Positions 8,186-16,768 of a stretch of 22,482 nucleotides of DNA are shown one piece after another. A program made the position numbers and the translations under genes. The DNA is from a virus: positions 1 through 22,482 of IMG/VR virus record IMGVR_UViG_3300031851_000210, one strand, 5' to 3'. Within the stretch, counting starts at the first letter, position 1; each line of letters starts with the position of its first letter. Below the pieces are notes generated by a model, which was not told where the DNA came from, made no database searches, and saw only the letters and a program-made list of their open reading frames with translations.

Positions 8186-8860
8186 ATGTTAAACCAAAAA
8201 TATGACTATCCAGCCTTACGACGAGAGACCCAAAAGAACGGAAAAAGACAGTACGTAGGCGATTCAGGAAAACCGGTACCAAGTGTTACAACAGTACTAT
8301 CAGACACAGGCGACAAAACGGCTTTAATAAACTGGCGTAAACGTGTAGGTGAAGAAGAAGCAAACAGAGTAAGTAGAGAGTCAGCAGGCTTAGGTACTAA
8401 AGTACATAATGCTATAGAAAAATATATCCTACAAGAAGAATACGAAATAAAAGGAAATAACTTTATTAGTGTTATGGCGGAATCTATGACAACCGAAATG
8501 ATTAATAATGGTCTTAGTAAAGTAGATGAGCTATGGGGTGTTGAAGTAGGATTAATTGCAGAAGGATTATATGCTGGTACATCAGATGCTATAGGTATAT
8601 ATGAAGGCGAGGATGCTATTATAGATTTCAAAACATCTAAGAAGATTAAGCCTCGTAAATGGATTGAAGATTATTTTATGCAAGGTTGTGCTTATGCATT
8701 AGCACATAACGAAATGATGGGTACTGAAATACGCAAGGTAGTAATACTTATGGTAGACAGAGATAGTAATTTTAAAGAATATACTATTAAAGATGAAGAA
8801 TTTGATGCATACTGCGACAAGTGGTCGGATAGACTAGCAGACTATTATAACAAACAATAG
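8186..8860 (+). CDS. PD-(D/E)XK family exonuclease (RecB/Cas4-like fold)
   Basis: A 224-residue protein with the core of RecB-like PD-(D/E)XK nucleases. LGTKVHNAIEKYI carries the helix with the conserved His. AGTSDAIGIYEGEDAIIDFK carries the metal-binding acids D134 and D147 and the catalytic lysine K149 (D-x12-D-F-K). YFMQGCAYALAHNEM fits the downstream helix with its conserved Gln/Tyr. No Cys4 iron-sulfur cluster as in Cas4 or AddB is visible. Single-domain proteins of this kind in T4-like marine phages are annotated as exonucleases and likely act in DNA recombination, repair or host DNA breakdown. It lies among virion genes behind an exact late promoter, so late expression is expected. The specific substrate is unknown. 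Confidence 0.8.
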   Translation: MLNQKYDYPALRRETQKNGKRQYVGDSGKPVPSVTTVLSDTGDKTALINWRKRVGEEEANRVSRESAGLGTKVHNAIEKYILQEEYEIKGNNFISVMAESMTTEMINNGLSKVDELWGVEVGLIAEGLYAGTSDAIGIYEGEDAIIDFKTSKKIKPRKWIEDYFMQGCAYALAHNEMMGTEIRKVVILMVDRDSNFKEYTIKDEEFDAYCDKWSDRLADYYNKQ

Positions 8861-8868
8861 TAAAAGAT

Positions 8869-8876
8869 GATAAATA
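8869..8876 (+). promoter_or_regulatory. T4-type late promoter octamer GATAAATA
   Basis: GATAAATAC lies just upstream of the fibre-like gene. Predicted +1 near 8882 leaves a 20-nt leader containing AGGAG at 8887-8891, 10 nt before the ATG. Confidence 0.7.
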
Positions 8877-8901
8877 CTAATAAGTTAGGAGACTTATAAG
8901 T

Positions 8902-11604
8902 ATGGCAACAGTAGATACAAATAACAATGTAATCATTTCAAGGATTCAACAACGTAGAGGTCTGAAACAAGATTTACCTCAACCGTTGAGATCTGGAGAG
9001 TTTGGTTTTGCAACAGACAGCAAACAACTTTTTATAGGTGGAGGTCTAGATTCTACGTCCAATATAAGTGTTGCAGAAACAACTACAAGTGCATTGGCAC
9101 ATTCTCTAGGTATATCTAATACAAGAATAATACATTTTACAGTTCCACATAAAAGATTCCTAGTTGGAACATATGACGGTGTATCAAAATCAAGTTCATG
9201 GGCATTAACATCAGATACTTTCTCTGGTAGTGCAACACCTGTATTTAATATTAATATTACAAATACTCCTACAGCATTTCCAGTAAGTGGAACTAGTAAT
9301 AGCACGAGCGTCACAGTAGACTCTAGTAATGCATTTATAAGTGTAGGAGATGTTTTGTCAGGAACAGATGTTACTGGACTAGCATCTGTAACGTCAGTGA
9401 CAACTAATAGCGGTAATGCTAGTCAAATTGATTTAGTATTATCATCAGCACAAACACTAACTACATCAAATACAATTACATTTACTCCTAACAATATAAA
9501 AAATGTATTAACAAATGAAAACTTTAAATCGACAGATGTAGTAGTATTAAAAAATACAGTAAAATTAACAGGAGATAATACAAGTGCAATACCAACTTCT
9601 GATACAGATTACAGTTTAAGTACATCTACATTAGGTTCTAATACTCATACATTAACATATAGAGTAGCACCATTATCTACAGATGAAATATCTGTTACAT
9701 ATTATAGTAATACAGCAATTACTAAAGCATTGTCTAATACTACAACAGTATATGCTGGAACTACAGCACAAAGTTTCTATACACAAGAAAGTATTCCAAG
9801 TTATAGACAACTAAGTAATAGTCTAGTAAGAGTAAATGATACAACTGGAACAGGTATTATTGGATTAGAATTTAAACATTTAGCAATTTTTGAAGATGGT
9901 TCTACTATTTCTAACCCAACAAATTTAAGTTTAGGAAATTTATTAGTAAGTAATAATTCTGATAAAAGTATTTCCCCAGTTGGCTTGTCTGCATCCAGTT
10001 CAGTAGTAACAATACTAACAGGTTCTAGTGCATTATATAGTAATACATCAACTAACGATCATGTGTATGTAGAGAGGGCAAGTGAAGATGGCAGTAATGT
10101 AGAATTTGGTCCTAGTTGGCTACATGGAAAAACATTAAAAGTATCTGATGTACAAACTAATACGATGAAAGTTACATTACCTACAGGTAATACATGGCAA
10201 ACTGCAAGAGCAGTAACTTCATCAGCATCATCAGGTAGTGTGGTAACCCTTACAGGTAATGTAGCAGGTGTTACTAATGGAGATTATGTAGACTTTGTGG
10301 GAGCAAATGCGGCACCATTAGGTAATGCATCATACCAAGTTACATCGGTATCATCAACTGGATTTACTGTAGTTGATCCCTCAGTATCAAATCCTATATC
10401 AGCAGGTTTAGAATATATTAATTTTGGTTCTGATAGTTCCAAAGCAAATGTACAAATTATTAGTAATTCTCACGGTTTACCTACTGGAGCAAAGGTAGAA
10501 TTAAAAAGTTCAACGGCCGCATCACAAGTTAGCAATGCAGAAAAAACATTAATAGCAGGGACATCAGATAGTACATACTTTATATCAGCAACAGCACCCG
10601 TATCAGCGAACGTTACAGGTACTGCTGACACAGTTTTAAGTGGTATTACTAAAATACATCATACTCCTGTATTAAGTTTAGATTTATCAGCAAACACTAC
10701 AATTACTGAAGCAATAGCAACAGTACAAAATGATCCTGAATTCCCAAATATTGCATTAATACCTGATACTGCTAATAAAATTTATATTAGTACTAAGGCT
10801 TCCAATGATTCAGTTAGTTCTGCTTCTGGACCCGGAGTTGAATTTACATTACATGAAGATTCAACAGGTACATTAGGTGCATTAGGATTAACAGCAGGTT
10901 CTAAAACAAGAACTAACAATACAGTTAAGGCAAAACTAGAAAGATGGCTTAACGATATTGTTACTAGTAAAGATGTAGATATATTTACAAGTGTAAAAAG
11001 TAATGATAAATTTAGTACTACTTCTGTTGGTAATTTAGGTACATATAATCTAGATATTACTGATACAGATGATCAACAATTTATTAGATTTGGTACTAGA
11101 GAAGAAGCAAGTAATTTTAATTACATCGTTAATAACTTATACTTCTCTACAGCATCTCCGGATATTAAAGGTTTATTAAATCTAAATACAAACATTCAAT
11201 TACTTACATCTGAAACAGCAGGCGGTGGTAGTAAATTAACTACTTTTGATTCTCTAAATTCTGCAACTATTACTAGCAGTGGTTCATCTCAACTTATTAT
11301 TAGTATAGATTCATCGTTGTACGATAGTTTTATTTTAAATTATACATGTAAATATGATGGAACAACAGATGGTAATTATAGAAGAGTAGGAAATATGTTA
11401 CTTAATACATTTGGTAATACACAATCTAATCCTACAGCATCAGAAGTACTAATGCAAGATATGGCAACAGACGTAGCACATATATTAAGTGGAGACGTAC
11501 AGTTTACATCTGTAAGAAATGGAACTAACATAGAAATATCAGCAATTAACTCTACTGGTAAACAATTAAGTATGAAGTTCATTACACAACGTTGGTCATC
11601 ATAA
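8902..11604 (+). CDS. Large tail fibre / tropism protein with Mtd-like N-terminus
   Basis: A 900-residue protein behind a late promoter with a good ribosome-binding site. Residues about 14-48 (IQQRRGLKQDLPQPLRSGEF, then GFATDSKQLFIGGG) match the short beta-hairpin module at the N-terminus of many phage fibre, receptor-binding and tropism determinant proteins, including many in cyanophages. The rest is Ser/Thr/Asn/Val-rich with repeated beta-strand patterns (such as SSSVVTILTGSSALYSN and SASSGSVVTLTGNVAGVTNG), typical of elongated beta-structured fibres. No protease or enzyme motif is seen. It most likely forms a distal tail or fibre part that touches the host surface. The exact T4 counterpart cannot be named. 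The next gene starts 7 nt downstream. Confidence 0.75.
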   Translation: MATVDTNNNVIISRIQQRRGLKQDLPQPLRSGEFGFATDSKQLFIGGGLDSTSNISVAETTTSALAHSLGISNTRIIHFTVPHKRFLVGTYDGVSKSSSWALTSDTFSGSATPVFNINITNTPTAFPVSGTSNSTSVTVDSSNAFISVGDVLSGTDVTGLASVTSVTTNSGNASQIDLVLSSAQTLTTSNTITFTPNNIKNVLTNENFKSTDVVVLKNTVKLTGDNTSAIPTSDTDYSLSTSTLGSNTHTLTYRVAPLSTDEISVTYYSNTAITKALSNTTTVYAGTTAQSFYTQESIPSYRQLSNSLVRVNDTTGTGIIGLEFKHLAIFEDGSTISNPTNLSLGNLLVSNNSDKSISPVGLSASSSVVTILTGSSALYSNTSTNDHVYVERASEDGSNVEFGPSWLHGKTLKVSDVQTNTMKVTLPTGNTWQTARAVTSSASSGSVVTLTGNVAGVTNGDYVDFVGANAAPLGNASYQVTSVSSTGFTVVDPSVSNPISAGLEYINFGSDSSKANVQIISNSHGLPTGAKVELKSSTAASQVSNAEKTLIAGTSDSTYFISATAPVSANVTGTADTVLSGITKIHHTPVLSLDLSANTTITEAIATVQNDPEFPNIALIPDTANKIYISTKASNDSVSSASGPGVEFTLHEDSTGTLGALGLTAGSKTRTNNTVKAKLERWLNDIVTSKDVDIFTSVKSNDKFSTTSVGNLGTYNLDITDTDDQQFIRFGTREEASNFNYIVNNLYFSTASPDIKGLLNLNTNIQLLTSETAGGGSKLTTFDSLNSATITSSGSSQLIISIDSSLYDSFILNYTCKYDGTTDGNYRRVGNMLLNTFGNTQSNPTASEVLMQDMATDVAHILSGDVQFTSVRNGTNIEISAINSTGKQLSMKFITQRWSS

Positions 11605-11611
11605 TACATAG

Positions 11612-12043
11612 ATGTTTGTAAACTTGCAAACGCCGGAACAACGATTATCCAAATGGCGAGATATACGGAATAAGCCTCATTCAAATATACAAGAAGTATT
11701 AGAAGACTTTTCTTCAATAAAGTTGTCTTCCAGATACCTAGATTATTATACTCCAAAGAGCTGGCCTAATCCTTTTGAAATTGTAAATGAAGGATATTTT
11801 TGTCAAAGTGGTGTTTCATTAGTTTTAGCATCAACCTTAGTTTATAAAAATTTCTTATTTGAGGATAAGATCATCTATCCGGTGATAAGTAATAACATAA
11901 CAGGGAATTCAGGACTAGTTATTTTACATGATAATTTAGTATATAACTTTACTCCCAATAAGGTAGAAACATGGGATTACGTCAAAGAGAATTCCACAGT
12001 ATTTCAGATACATAATTTGCAAAAAAACAAAATTATTTCTTGA
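11612..12043 (+). CDS. Hypothetical protein following the fibre gene (143 aa)
   Basis: Starts 7 nt after the fibre-like gene, with no obvious promoter, so it is probably co-transcribed with it. The protein starts MFVNLQTPEQRLSKWRDIRN and contains SRYLDYYTPKSWPNPFEIVN and EGYFCQSGVSLVLASTLVYK. It looks like a compact soluble domain with conserved-looking aromatic and glycine positions. I recall similar proteins of about 140 residues, annotated hypothetical, in marine T4-like phages, but cannot assign a function. It could be a fibre assembly factor by position (inference). The stretch after it holds the nrdA promoters. Confidence 0.75.
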   Translation: MFVNLQTPEQRLSKWRDIRNKPHSNIQEVLEDFSSIKLSSRYLDYYTPKSWPNPFEIVNEGYFCQSGVSLVLASTLVYKNFLFEDKIIYPVISNNITGNSGLVILHDNLVYNFTPNKVETWDYVKENSTVFQIHNLQKNKIIS

Positions 12044-12067
12044 TTTTATATTGTTTTATGTTACAAT
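12040..12067 (+). promoter_or_regulatory. Candidate sigma70-type promoter upstream of nrdA
   Basis: TTGATT (12040-12045) and TACAAT (12062-12067) are separated by 16 nt, and the -10 hexamer is preceded by TG plus one base (extended -10). It lies at the end of the previous gene and in the 84-nt gap before nrdA. This is a host-type promoter pattern, unlike the late octamers elsewhere. Confidence 0.5.
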
Positions 12068-12071
12068 GAAC

Positions 12072-12102
12072 TTGACATAAATATGATTGTTGAAAGAATA
12101 AT
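12072..12102 (+). promoter_or_regulatory. Second candidate sigma70-type promoter upstream of nrdA
   Basis: A perfect TTGACA (12072-12077) is followed after 19 nt by AATAAT (12097-12102). The spacing is slightly long, so strength is uncertain. Together with the site just upstream it suggests early or middle transcription of nrdA-nrdB by host sigma70 RNA polymerase. Confidence 0.45.
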
Positions 12103-12127
12103 TTAGTTTTTAAGGACACAGAAACAC

Positions 12128-14416
12128 ATGCAGGTAAAGAAAAGAGACGGTACACTAGAAGATCTTAATGTAGAAAAGTTACACAAAGTTGTTATGTATG
12201 CTTGTGAAGGAATTGCAGGTGTAAGTGCAAGTGAAGTAGAAATACATTCCCAAATACAGTTCTTTGAATCTATCGCTACAGAAGACATTCAAGAAACATT
12301 AATTAAAAGTGCGGCAGATTTAATCTCAGAAGAAACTCCCAATTATCAATATGTAGCAGGTAGACTTATTAATTACCACCTGCGTAAAATGGTCTATGAT
12401 AGTTTCACACCTCCCTGTCTTTGTGATATTATACAAGACAACATTGATAAAGGATTTTATGATTCTGAATTTACTAAACTTTTTACTAAAGAAGAAATAA
12501 ACGAATTAAATGATCATATCAAGCATGAGCGAGATGAAGTATTAACTTATGCGGCTATGGAACAATTCCGTGGCAAGTACCTAGTACAAAATAGAGCAAC
12601 AGGCGAAATATTCGAAACACCACAAGTAGCATACATGATGATTTCGGCTACATTGTTTAGTAAGTATCCAAATGAAACTAGAATGAGTTATATAAAATCT
12701 TATTATGATGCTATTAGTACCTTTAGAATATCTTTGCCTACGCCTGTTATGGCTGGTGTAAGAACTCCGCAACGACAATTTAGTTCTTGTGTACTTATAG
12801 AAACAGGTGATAGTTTAGATAGTATTAATGCTACAAGTAGCAGTATTGTTAAGTATGTAAGTCAGAAAGCAGGTATTGGTATAGGTGGTGGAAGTATTAG
12901 AGCAGTAGGTTCTGCAATTAGAAATGGCGATGCTACACATACAGGCGTTATTCCCTTCTATAAAATGTTCCAGTCTGCTGTAAAAAGTTGTTCACAAGGA
13001 GGAGTAAGAGGCGGAGCGGCTACATTATACTATCCTTTATGGCACTTAGAAATTGAGGAGTTGTTAGTACTTAAGAACAATAAGGGCACAGAGGACAACA
13101 GAGTGCGTCACATGGACTACGGTGTACAGTTTAATAAGTTAATGTACGAAAGACTTTTAACAGGCGGAAATATTACATTGTTTAGTCCTCAAGATGTTCC
13201 TGGATTATATGATGCATTCTTTCAAGATCAAGACAAGTTTCAAGAGTTGTATGAGAAAGCAGAACGTATGACTAGTATTAGGAAGAAGTCTATTCCTGCA
13301 CAGGAATTGTTTAGTGCCTTTATGACAGAACGTAAAGATACAGGTAGAATATACTTAATGAATGTCGATCATGCTAATACACATGGTTCATTTATTGAAG
13401 AAGTAGCACCAATTAAACAAAGTAATTTATGTTGTGAGATAGATTTACCCACAAAGCCTTTGAATGATATTAATGACCCAGAAGGTGAAATAAGTTTATG
13501 TACATTAAGTGCAATAAATTGGGGTGTATTAAAAGATACTAGTGAACTAGAAAAGGTCTGTGACCTTACTGTTAGAGCATTAGACGAACTATTAGATTAT
13601 CAAGAGTATCCAGTAGTGGCGGCAGAATTAAGCACAATGAATAGAAGACCTCTAGGTGTTGGTATTATAAACTTTGCATACTGGTTAGCAAAAAATAATA
13701 GTACATATCAAGAACCAGATTTAGAATTAGTTGATAAGTGGGCAGAAGCATGGAGTTATAGTTTAATAAAAGCAAGTAATGATCTTGCAATAGAAAAAGG
13801 TGCTTGTCCTAAAAATATGGAAACAAAATACGGACACGGTATTACACCTAACCAAACATACAAAAAAGATGTAGATGAACTAGTTAAACATAAAGAACGT
13901 ATGGATTGGAAAGAATTAAGAAAAAGTTTAAAAGAACACGGAATTAGAAACTCAACATTAATGGCATTGATGCCAGCAGAAACATCTGCACAAATTAGTA
14001 ATAGTACAAATGGAATAGAAGCACCAAGAAGTTACATTAGCATTAAACAAAGCAAACATGGTGTATTAAAGCAAGTTGTACCAGGGTTTCCGTACTATAA
14101 GAATAAATACGACTTACTATGGGAACAGAAGTCACCTACAGGCTATTTAAAGATAATGGCGGTATTACAGAAGTACATAGACCAGGGAATTTCGGTAAAT
14201 ACATCTTACAATCCAGAACATTATGAAGATGAAAAAGTTCCTATGTCTGTATTACTTACAGATGTTATTACTTTTTATAAATATGGTGGCAAACAGTTAT
14301 ACTACAATAACACATATGATGGACAAGGGGAGATAGATATCAATAAGGACGATGCGTCTGATCAGTTGGAACTATCTGAAATAGACGATGAAGATTGCGA
14401 GAGTTGTAAAATATGA
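12128..14416 (+). CDS. nrdA: Class Ia ribonucleotide reductase large subunit (NrdA)
   Basis: A 762-residue protein that reduces ribonucleoside diphosphates to deoxyribonucleoside diphosphates together with NrdB, supplying dNTP precursors for phage replication. The N-terminus (MQVKKRDGTLEDLNVEKLHK) is an ATP-cone regulatory domain. Active-site residues line up with the E. coli enzyme: C221 and C458 as the redox pair (E. coli C225/C462), N433, C435 and E437 in SNLCCEIDLPT (E. coli N437, C439, E441), and the Y725-Y726 radical-transfer pair (E. coli Y730/Y731) in QLYYNNTYD. The C-terminal tail ends CESCKI, a redox CxxC shorter than the CESGACKI of E. coli. AAGGA lies 11 nt before the start. The stop overlaps the nrdB start as ATGA. 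Confidence 0.97.
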   Translation: MQVKKRDGTLEDLNVEKLHKVVMYACEGIAGVSASEVEIHSQIQFFESIATEDIQETLIKSAADLISEETPNYQYVAGRLINYHLRKMVYDSFTPPCLCDIIQDNIDKGFYDSEFTKLFTKEEINELNDHIKHERDEVLTYAAMEQFRGKYLVQNRATGEIFETPQVAYMMISATLFSKYPNETRMSYIKSYYDAISTFRISLPTPVMAGVRTPQRQFSSCVLIETGDSLDSINATSSSIVKYVSQKAGIGIGGGSIRAVGSAIRNGDATHTGVIPFYKMFQSAVKSCSQGGVRGGAATLYYPLWHLEIEELLVLKNNKGTEDNRVRHMDYGVQFNKLMYERLLTGGNITLFSPQDVPGLYDAFFQDQDKFQELYEKAERMTSIRKKSIPAQELFSAFMTERKDTGRIYLMNVDHANTHGSFIEEVAPIKQSNLCCEIDLPTKPLNDINDPEGEISLCTLSAINWGVLKDTSELEKVCDLTVRALDELLDYQEYPVVAAELSTMNRRPLGVGIINFAYWLAKNNSTYQEPDLELVDKWAEAWSYSLIKASNDLAIEKGACPKNMETKYGHGITPNQTYKKDVDELVKHKERMDWKELRKSLKEHGIRNSTLMALMPAETSAQISNSTNGIEAPRSYISIKQSKHGVLKQVVPGFPYYKNKYDLLWEQKSPTGYLKIMAVLQKYIDQGISVNTSYNPEHYEDEKVPMSVLLTDVITFYKYGGKQLYYNNTYDGQGEIDINKDDASDQLELSEIDDEDCESCKI

Positions 14417-15510
14417 CAGTATTAGATACAAAAAATAGAGCAGATCATACTAAAGTAACAATGTTTCTAGATCCGACTGGCGGTCCAGTCATGCAGAGAT
14501 TTGATACACTTAAATATAAACAGTTTGATAAGTTTACAGATAAACAATTAGGTTTCTTTTGGAGACCAGAAGAAGTAGACATTCTTAAAGATGCTACTGA
14601 CTTTAAAAACTTGACAGATCATGAGCAACATATCTTTACAAGTAATTTAAAAAGACAAATACTACTTGATAGTGTACAGGGTCGTTCACCTAATATTGCT
14701 TTCCTGCCTATAGTAAGTCTTCCTGAATTAGAAACATGGATTGAAACTTGGGCGTTCAGTGAAACAATACATAGTAGAAGTTACACACATATTATAAGAA
14801 ATGTTTATCCAAACCCTAGCAAAGTATTTGATGAAATGTTAGACATACAAGAAATTGTAGATTGTGCTGATAGTATTACAGCAAATTACGATAAACTTAT
14901 AGAACATAATTTACTAAAAGAACAAGGTAGTAAAAAGTATGACGAATATGAACATAAGAAAGCAATATGGATGTGTTTAATGAGTGTAAACATATTGGAA
15001 GGTGTACGTTTTTATGTTAGTTTTGCATGTAGTTGGGCATTTGCTGAACTTAAAAGAATGGAAGGCAATGCAAAAATTATAAAGTTTATTGCTAGGGACG
15101 AAAATGTGCATCTAGCAAGTACTCAAACAATGTTAAAACTTTTACCACAAGATGATAAAGACTTTGCAAAGATACAAAAGGAAACTTATGCAGAGTGTAC
15201 ACAGATGTTTGTAGATGCAGTTGAGCAAGAAAAGGCATGGGCAGACTATTTGTTTAAAGACGGAAGTATCATTGGACTTAACGCAGAACTACTTAAACAG
15301 TATGTAGAGTATATAGCGGCCAAACGAATGCATGCCGTAGGCCAAGAGAAATTATATAATAAAGGAACTAACCCTTTACCTTGGACACAGTCTTGGATAA
15401 CAGGTGGTTCAGTGCAAGTAGCACCACAAGAAACAGAAATTAGTAGTTATGTTATAGGTGGAACTAAACAGGATGTAGATGGCAACACATTTAAAGGATT
15501 AAGTTTGTAA
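14413..15510 (+). CDS. nrdB: Class Ia ribonucleotide reductase small subunit (NrdB)
   Basis: A 365-residue ferritin-like protein housing the diiron centre and tyrosyl radical that activate NrdA. The iron ligands are all present: D86 (LLDSVQG), E117 and H120 (FSETIHSRSYTH), E196 (NILEGVRF), E230 and H233 (ARDENVHLAS). Y124 corresponds to the E. coli radical tyrosine Y122, so it is the classical Ia type rather than a tyrosine-less form. A C-terminal tyrosine region (EISSYVIGG) fits the E. coli Y356 radical-transfer site. The start is fixed by the ATGA overlap with nrdA, and its TAA overlaps the next ATG by 1 nt, so the three genes form one operon. Confidence 0.97.
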   Translation: MTVLDTKNRADHTKVTMFLDPTGGPVMQRFDTLKYKQFDKFTDKQLGFFWRPEEVDILKDATDFKNLTDHEQHIFTSNLKRQILLDSVQGRSPNIAFLPIVSLPELETWIETWAFSETIHSRSYTHIIRNVYPNPSKVFDEMLDIQEIVDCADSITANYDKLIEHNLLKEQGSKKYDEYEHKKAIWMCLMSVNILEGVRFYVSFACSWAFAELKRMEGNAKIIKFIARDENVHLASTQTMLKLLPQDDKDFAKIQKETYAECTQMFVDAVEQEKAWADYLFKDGSIIGLNAELLKQYVEYIAAKRMHAVGQEKLYNKGTNPLPWTQSWITGGSVQVAPQETEISSYVIGGTKQDVDGNTFKGLSL

Positions 15511-16415
15511 TGAAATTAGTTGTTTGTGGTTGCAGTTGGAGTTCTAGAGATCCTAACCATTTAGATACAGAATACGGTTATTATATTTCCAAACATTTTG
15601 GATGGGAGTATCAAAACATAGCCAGACCAGCATGTGATAATTTTGGTATTAGACTACAAATAGATTATGCTGTAAAAGTATTGAAAGCAGATTTTATAGT
15701 TGTAAACTGGACTACTCCTTGTAGAATATGCTGGAATAATACGGGTAAAGACTATCATATATTTGAAGGTCTTAAAGAATTAGACTACGATGTAGAAAAT
15801 ATTAGATCTGATGGTTCTCAAGGAACTTTTACAAGACACCAACATCCTGAATATCCAAACGACAAGCCTGTAATTACAAGTCAAAGTTTAGTAAGTATAT
15901 TAGAAAATAACTTAACATGTACATATGAAGAAGCATGTTACAACTGGTGGATGTTAGATCAATATTTTACATCGGAGCAATTCTATGCATTTAGAAAGTG
16001 GTATATGTATATGTATGATCACGACTTAGAAGCACATAAACAATTATATATGATGCAAAGTGCTGTAGAAGTGATGCAACGTAATAACGTTAAGTTTTTA
16101 TTCTGTCCAAATACTTTTACATTTAAACAAACAGAGACAAATTTAAAGCAACCTGATCATACAAACAGGCATACTCTTGCTATAGATGAAACACGAAACG
16201 ATGGTGAATATTTATTTGATTTTGTTCCTGATAATAACATGTTACAAGAAGGAATTTCTAGTTCCTTACAAGGCGACCATAGACGAATGAAGGAACAGAA
16301 TATGGAACATGAACCTGGTGCTGATTATACTCATCATTTAAGTCCACAAGCACAAGAAGAATGGTCTAATACTTATGCTATACCTAAAATTCAATCTATA
16401 CTAGATAATTCTTAA
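15510..16415 (+). CDS. SGNH-hydrolase-like protein (301 aa)
   Basis: Starts within the nrdB stop codon (TAATG). The N-terminus MKLVVCGCSWSSRDP has a GCSWS motif in the block I position of SGNH hydrolases (S9 as candidate nucleophile). EYQNIARPACDNFGIRLQID resembles block II, and near the C-terminus DYTHHLSPQAQEEW gives a DxxH (D272, H275) plus following helix like block V. It shares this architecture with the SGNH protein at 4314, but the sequences are clearly diverged. The reaction and substrate are unknown. Its position behind nrdAB suggests earlier expression than the surrounding late genes. A catalytically inactive SGNH-fold protein is also possible. Confidence 0.7.
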   Translation: MKLVVCGCSWSSRDPNHLDTEYGYYISKHFGWEYQNIARPACDNFGIRLQIDYAVKVLKADFIVVNWTTPCRICWNNTGKDYHIFEGLKELDYDVENIRSDGSQGTFTRHQHPEYPNDKPVITSQSLVSILENNLTCTYEEACYNWWMLDQYFTSEQFYAFRKWYMYMYDHDLEAHKQLYMMQSAVEVMQRNNVKFLFCPNTFTFKQTETNLKQPDHTNRHTLAIDETRNDGEYLFDFVPDNNMLQEGISSSLQGDHRRMKEQNMEHEPGADYTHHLSPQAQEEWSNTYAIPKIQSILDNS

Positions 16416-16421
16416 TAAATA
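16414..16421 (+). promoter_or_regulatory. T4-type late promoter octamer AATAAATA
   Basis: AATAAATAC overlaps the stop of the preceding SGNH-like gene. Predicted +1 is near 16427, leaving a 19-nt leader before the ATG at 16446 with a weak GAGAA. Confidence 0.55.
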
Positions 16422-16445
16422 CTATATAACACACAGAGAAATAAT

Positions 16446-16760
16446 ATGTATGATATCAAAAGCCTTATAGGCAAAACAGTAACAATTAAATTAACTTCCG
16501 GCGTAGAACTTATTACTAAGTTAATAGGATATGTAGCAAAAGATAAAAACGTTACATGTGAGTACCCCATGACAATTATAATTAGTGACAATGAAGTTGC
16601 CGCAGTACCTTATCAATATACCGGTAACTCTAGTGAAGTAATATTTTCTCTTAACAAAATATTAACTATATGTCCTACACTAGCAAAACCAGAAGAAGAC
16701 TATCTATTATTAGTTGCCAATTCCAAAGAAGTAGAACCAGAAACTATTGAAACTGCATAA
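16446..16760 (+). CDS. Possible Sm/Lsm-fold small protein (104 aa)
   Basis: The sequence begins MYDIKSLIGKTVTIKLTSGV and continues ELITKLIGYVAKDKNVTCEY, then PMTIIISDNEVAAVPYQYTG and EVIFSLNKILTICPT. A short N-terminal helix, then strands of the type 'V.IKL.SG.E...KL.GYV', then a polar loop and further strands, resembles the layout of Sm-like (Lsm/Hfq) proteins, which form rings that bind RNA. The resemblance is by pattern only; the Sm signature is not complete, and a small OB- or SH3-like virion protein is an alternative. It has its own late promoter and precedes the PAAR gene. Confidence 0.7.
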   Translation: MYDIKSLIGKTVTIKLTSGVELITKLIGYVAKDKNVTCEYPMTIIISDNEVAAVPYQYTGNSSEVIFSLNKILTICPTLAKPEEDYLLLVANSKEVEPETIETA

Positions 16761-16763
16761 ATA
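16756..16763 (+). promoter_or_regulatory. T4-type late promoter octamer CATAAATA
   Basis: CATAAATA contains the stop codon of the upstream gene (TAA 16758-16760). It ends 5 nt before the PAAR start codon, placing the predicted +1 on the A of that ATG. Confidence 0.55.
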
Positions 16764-16768
16764 ATAGT

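Noticed and set aside
8206-8631. Minus-strand ORF of 141 codons inside the exonuclease gene
   Set aside because: It lies fully inside a well-supported plus-strand nuclease gene with recognisable motifs and has no promoter or ribosome-binding site of its own; it is a shadow frame.
11376-11756. Minus-strand ORF of 126 codons across the fibre gene end
   Set aside because: It spans the boundary of two real plus-strand genes, has no start signal and shows low-complexity shadow composition.
12024-12057. AAAACAA ... TTGTTTT inverted repeat as a terminator of the fibre operon
   Set aside because: The arms are only 7 AT-rich bases around a 20-nt loop with no GC stem, so it cannot be told from chance in this AT-rich sequence.
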